A stretch of DNA of 64,000 nucleotides, from the NCBI GenBank assembly GCA_029783825.1, contig JAREIK010000801.1, forward strand, positions 10,814,391 to 10,878,390, read 5' to 3'. Positions 62,831 through 64,000 of this stretch are shown here, piece after piece; within the stretch, counting starts at the first letter, position 1; each line of letters begins with the position of its first letter. Source of the stretch: Sapria himalayana (taxonomy: Eukaryota > Streptophyta > Magnoliopsida > Malpighiales > Rafflesiaceae). The translations under genes were made by a program, and so were the position numbers. The notes beneath the pieces are model-generated. The model worked only from the letters and a program-made list of their open reading frames with translations, was not told where the DNA came from and made no database searches.

Positions 62831-64000
62831 TACTTGATTTTCATTACTATATCACAATATCTATTCACATATTTGTGTGTTCTATCATCGTCTCAATTCA
62901 ATCCATCTAGTTTTCTTGAATATTATTTTCTTTCTATCTCAGTGAGCATGGGAAGTATGTTCTTCTCTAATGATGACTTTTGTATTTTCATTGGGTGATT
63001 AAAATTTGAGCAAGAATCTCCTTGAAATTGATTACTCATTGAGTTATCCCCAAATTATTCTAAAATTGGTCCATATTCTATTGTGCATTCCCATAACTCT
63101 CATATGATAGATATTTTGACTTTATTATATTGATCAATTTTATTGGTTAGATAATATCTTAAAAGCTCAATATAAAGATATCTTATCAATAAAGATCTAT
63201 AAGTAAAGAGATTGTGTAAGTAATAAAGAAAACTTTTATCTATATATCGATCCCATATAGATTGTTTAATAGTTTGGTTAACCAATAGTAAGACAACATA
63301 ATTCTAGTAAATAAAATATTTTAAAATTTTAGTATGACTATTAGATCCTAAAGTTTTTTCACTTGATTTGTATATTGCATGTTTAAATAATTTAATTTAT
63401 GTAATGTTTGAATATAGAATAAAGATTGAATTATTATTAGAAAGAGTATTTATTCTAATAGAATAAAAGGTGATTATCACCATTGAGCTCATCTCAAAGA
63501 TAATTTTCTCATATTTATTCTTTTGGTACATTACTAAGTTAATAAGCTATTTATACTTGAGATTCATTCATAAATTCATACATTTTATGCAACTTGTTAA
63601 CTATCCTTGAAGAGTGCTTCATATGTATATTCTTATTCTCTAGACTCATGTATTGTAAAGACAGAATTAATATGATTTATAATTATTTATATTTTTGATT
63701 TCATAAGTATCATACTTACATAATTAATATATACTTCATTTAGATCTCACTGGTGGGTACCTAATGAGTGAAAGCATCTTAAATGACTATTACTATCTTA
63801 TGAGTCACAATCTATAGTACATATTCTATTGAATAGCGGTCACCATACTCCATAGTGAAAATGAAACTCTCACATGAAAGATAAAATCCTTGAAAAAATA
63901 TTATATAAAACATTCACATCAATCAAGACTAGTTATTCTAAGATATATATAATTAATTGACACATAAAATTATTCATACTTTAAACTTCATGGGTAGTAT
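62831..64000. other. AT-rich sequence, nothing recognised
   Basis: No supported exon or element. The phrase structure near 63590-63700 (ACTATCCTTGAAGAGTGCTTC) resembles 36250-36270 and 38415-38435 of the large repeat, so this may be another decayed copy. Confidence 0.35.

Noticed and set aside
1..64000. CRISPR arrays, bacterial operons or organelle genes
   Set aside because: Introns, plant transposons and composition are nuclear eukaryotic. The repeats are microsatellites, minisatellites or transposon copies without regular spacers.

Overview
This is nuclear DNA of a flowering plant. It is AT-rich and crowded with plant-type transposons: hAT elements, Ty1-copia remnants, an L1-type LINE and a tRNA-derived SINE. 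Whether the plant is a monocot or a dicot cannot be decided from the sequence alone.

One real host gene can be supported, on the minus strand: an acyl-activating enzyme 19-like gene (AAE19, the plant counterpart of animal AASDH). Five of its exons lie in the window, at 61185-60570, 54812-54737, 54655-54569, 46447-46404 and 22309-22201. They have GT/AG borders and compatible phases, and together encode a phosphopantetheine carrier domain followed by PQQ-type beta-propeller repeats. The AMP-binding part should lie beyond the right edge and the last propeller blades beyond the left edge. Nearly everything from about 22 kb to 61 kb is therefore intron of this gene, with introns of 5.8, 0.08, 8.1 and 24.1 kb. 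The open intron to the left is at least 22 kb. The first exon in the window carries an apparent 1-nt frameshift next to an A run.

Layout. 1-7740: a very long pyrimidine-rich low-complexity tract built of TTC, TTA and TCA words. It has a degenerate higher-order repeat of about 1.3 kb and three inserted DNA elements. 7921-9430: a 5'-truncated LINE on the minus strand. 10018-13875: a complete 3.84-kb hAT element with a perfect 8-bp target duplication and a 770-codon spliced transposase gene broken by five nonsense codons. 14.1-17.8 kb: a nonautonomous element and two decayed copies of one copia pol block. 17.9-20.9 kb: a RICESLEEPER-type hAT. 23.1-29.5 kb: a nearly full-length dead LINE, antisense to the host gene. 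30.9-33.3 kb: an inverted hAT copy and a GC-rich nonautonomous relative. 33.4-46.4 kb: AT-rich old repeats, including a diverged 1.7-2 kb duplication, a minus-strand copia RT remnant and a SINE. 46.9-54.5 kb: a copia leader, another RICESLEEPER copy, GC-rich hAT derivatives and a copia 3' end. 54.8-60.6 kb: an old second copy of the 10-14 kb hAT, a copia RNase H end and another GC-rich element. 61.2-64 kb: intron with a second SINE copy and a short pyrimidine tract.

All transposon genes seen are broken. No tRNA, rRNA, CRISPR array or prokaryotic feature was recognised. Long open frames in the low-complexity tracts are artefacts of composition.
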